Positions 62,595 through 64,000 of a stretch of DNA of 64,000 bases are shown here, in pieces. How positions within the stretch are numbered: position 1 is the first letter of the stretch; each line of letters begins with the position of its first letter. The notes under the pieces are model-generated. The model did not search any database, was not told the DNA's origin, and saw only the letters and a program-made list of their open reading frames with translations. The stretch comes from Micrasema longulum. Taxonomy: Eukaryota; Arthropoda; Insecta; Trichoptera; Brachycentridae. The stretch is from contig JAGVSM010003553.1 of NCBI GenBank assembly GCA_022494885.1, positions 62,001-126,000 of the forward strand, written 5' to 3'. The position numbers and the translations under genes are program-made.

Positions 62595-62912
62595 AAATTC
62601 CATATTCCGACTCATAGCTTGAGAAACAATGACGTTCTATTCATTGATCAGCAAAGAACAAACTAGACCCTAATTCTCTAATGACCCGTATTTGTCGTAT
62701 TATTAACTCAAGACAAGATCTGGACTTTTTTGGTGTAAGTTTACAACGATTTAAACGAGAACTCAACAAATAGTCCAGATCTTGTCTTAATGTCCGTTAT
62801 GTTTGTCAATGCTTCTTTGCTGCTTTCTTAATGTTTTTAACTATTTATGTATAGTACATTTAGTGTCCTATGAATTCTATAAATGGACAATGTCCGTAAA
62901 TAAATAAATAGT
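62595..62912 (+). pseudogene. Non-LTR RT tail (pair with 1672)
   Basis: Frames give 'HSLRNNDVLFID' (62617), 'PNSLMTRICRIINSRQDLDF' and 'FGVSLQRFKRELNK' with stop at 62771. This is the 'HS.R.....F......N.L.R....N......D.F..S...F+..L' end of the RT class. The 3' UTR ends 'tgtccgtaaataaataaa'. Confidence 0.75.
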
Positions 62913-62919
62913 ACAACTA

Positions 62920-63060
62920 TTATGATTAAGGCGAGTAACATGAAAAAGTTAATGCTATCCATTGATAATTTTATACCATAATTATTGAAGTCCTCATTCT
63001 ACAAATATCAAATCATCGTGATCGTTGAACATTGACAAGTGTGCGAAAAATGCGACTTAA
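62920..63060. other. Spacer, nothing recognised
   Basis: Ordinary AT-rich DNA. Confidence 0.4.
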
Positions 63061-63490
63061 AAAAAAAACCCGGGTGTTCGTTCTTACTGTCAATTAGGTC
63101 TCAGTAAGTCACATCTTGCTGGAGGGCGTGATTCTACAAAATGCCGCGAACACCCAGTTGCATTCCACCGGTAAAGCTACTTACTAGTCCAACACGTCAG
63201 CGTCCACGTCGCGAACCCTGGGCAATGGAATCACACTCATAACGGTGTGATCACAGCAGATAAAGAAAGGATGACAGGCGAGTTTCTGGCGCTTCCAAAC
63301 CAGAGCCAACCAGCTAATGAAAGATAACCCCGACAGGAAAATCCACCGGAGAAGGAAACAAGAAACCATTCTGGTCATCTTTACCTGGAATCACTACGGC
63401 GAGTACATCAATAAGCAGTTGTCTGGATGCAGAATATAAGAGTAGCGTAGGACATAAATGCTTTCGCTGCAGTGATCGCCATGAAGAAAG
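63061..63490. other. Less AT-rich stretch, unrecognised
   Basis: Composition differs sharply from both sides. The minus frame 63378-63184 has a hydrophobic start ('MVSCFLLRWIFLSGLSFIS'). The plus strand has 'GHKCFRCSDRHEE' near 63450, faintly like a zinc knuckle. Neither is enough to name a gene; an old retroelement gag or a host exon are both possible. Confidence 0.3.
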
Positions 63491-63631
63491 AGAAAAAAAA
63501 TATATTTAAAACCAATCCAAATATCAAAGGATTTATTTTTTCACTTATCGAGTTGTGACATAATCTAAAAAAATTATAAAAACCGCTCTCATGTAAAGTT
63601 GAAGAAAATTACTTGCCTCGTTGTTCTACGA

Positions 63632-63985
63632 TCATGACAAAATGTCCGGAATTTTTAATAATGATTTCTTTGATTCTATTATTATCTGTCTATGTGTCCA
63701 TACAATTAAAGTTTTTTCCAAATGTTTCTGAAAAATTATGTGTCCCTTAAAATCACGATTAACCCTGATTACTAAACATTCGTCTAATAGACTACTGGCA
63801 CCCCGTGCTTTTGCTATTTCGATCATTTCCTTCCGCCCGCCTCCCTGCCCACATCTAGTACCACCTTCGTAAACAACCTTGATCGCACAGATCAGGACAG
63901 GAGGACAATATAACAATTCGGCCATAGTTGCCATGTGAACGTCGTGCGCGGTTGTTAGGGTGAGCCATTGTCCAGAAAACAGCAT
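63632..63985 (-). CDS. Unrecognised 117-codon ORF, perhaps partial
   Basis: The minus frame may continue beyond the window edge at 64000; the first Met is at 63985. It is less AT-rich at its start and rich in glycine around 'YEGGTRCGQGGGRKEMIEIA' (about residues 39-58), followed by 'KARGASSLLDECLVIRVNRD'. It ends with a stop at 63632. A donor-like 'GGCAAGTAATT' lies about 20 bp past the stop on the same strand. No family recognised. The block looks protein-like rather than random because of its codon composition, but the function is unknown. Could be a host exon or part of an unlisted transposon. Confidence 0.4.
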   Translation of the reverse strand: MLFSGQWLTLTTAHDVHMATMAELLYCPPVLICAIKVVYEGGTRCGQGGGRKEMIEIAKARGASSLLDECLVIRVNRDFKGHIIFQKHLEKTLIVWTHRQIIIESKKSLLKIPDILS

Positions 63986-64000
63986 ATTATGACAGTCGAC

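Noticed and set aside
63440..63490. Zinc-knuckle (CFRC) of a gag-like protein
   Set aside because: Only part of the CCHC spacing is met, and stops lie close by; not enough to call.

Overview
Eukaryotic, AT-rich nuclear DNA, almost certainly from an insect. The signs are two spliced exons with GT/AG borders, degenerate Jockey/CR1-type and RTE-type non-LTR retrotransposons, a Penelope-like (PLE) GIY-YIG endonuclease, Tc1 and mariner transposase relics, hAT-like MITEs, solo LTRs and several families of tRNA-derived SINEs. Nothing prokaryotic is present: no operons, no Shine-Dalgarno-led genes, no CRISPR. The order of insect cannot be fixed from sequence alone; the RTE and SINE types would suit a hemimetabolous insect, which is inference only.

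Host coding content is very small. On the minus strand, 31089-30972 looks like a first coding exon with a signal peptide, ending in a phase-1 donor. On the same strand, 4904-4788 is a complete six-cysteine EGF-like exon of phase 1-1. The phases are compatible, so the two may belong to one secreted or extracellular-matrix EGF-repeat gene with a first intron of about 26 kb; most of the window would then be intron and flank. A few stretches of more even composition without repeats (12340-12760, 20640-21010, 25990-26150, 61370-61860) are candidate conserved non-coding elements.

Layout. 0-4.7 kb: palindromic repeat U, reverse-transcriptase (RT) relics and a hAT-like MITE with an intact 8-bp target-site duplication (TSD). 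4.7-5 kb: the EGF exon. 5-15 kb: U copies, PLE-like foldbacks, a solo LTR, MITE K and RT relics. 15-30 kb: mariner, RTE with a 22-bp minisatellite, SINEs, a Tc1 relic, and paired RT tails with a SINE insertion and its empty paralogous site. 30-31 kb: solo LTR, GC-rich spot, signal-peptide exon. 32-48 kb: more RT relics, a large foldback, a near-perfect hairpin and a PLE palindrome with TSD. 48-57 kb: PLE endonuclease nested in U, the best-preserved RT tail, a minisatellite and U palindromes. 57-64 kb: RT tails, a solo LTR, a (TTTTTA)n tract and an unrecognised 117-codon ORF.

The most unusual theme is architectural. At least twelve copies of a hammerhead-ribozyme-like motif (CTGANGAN, short hairpin, cGAAA) occur, many inside head-to-head palindromes. 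Three of these palindromes share one plan: direct repeat of 13-17 bp, one-sided extension of about 37-49 bp, left arm, right arm, direct repeat. That plan matches inverted terminal structures of Penelope-like elements and suggests non-autonomous PLE derivatives. A second palindrome-forming family (U, about 360 bp, non-coding, about a dozen copies) could not be identified. All searches, alignments and exact identities remain uncomputed; coordinates of repeats are by eye.
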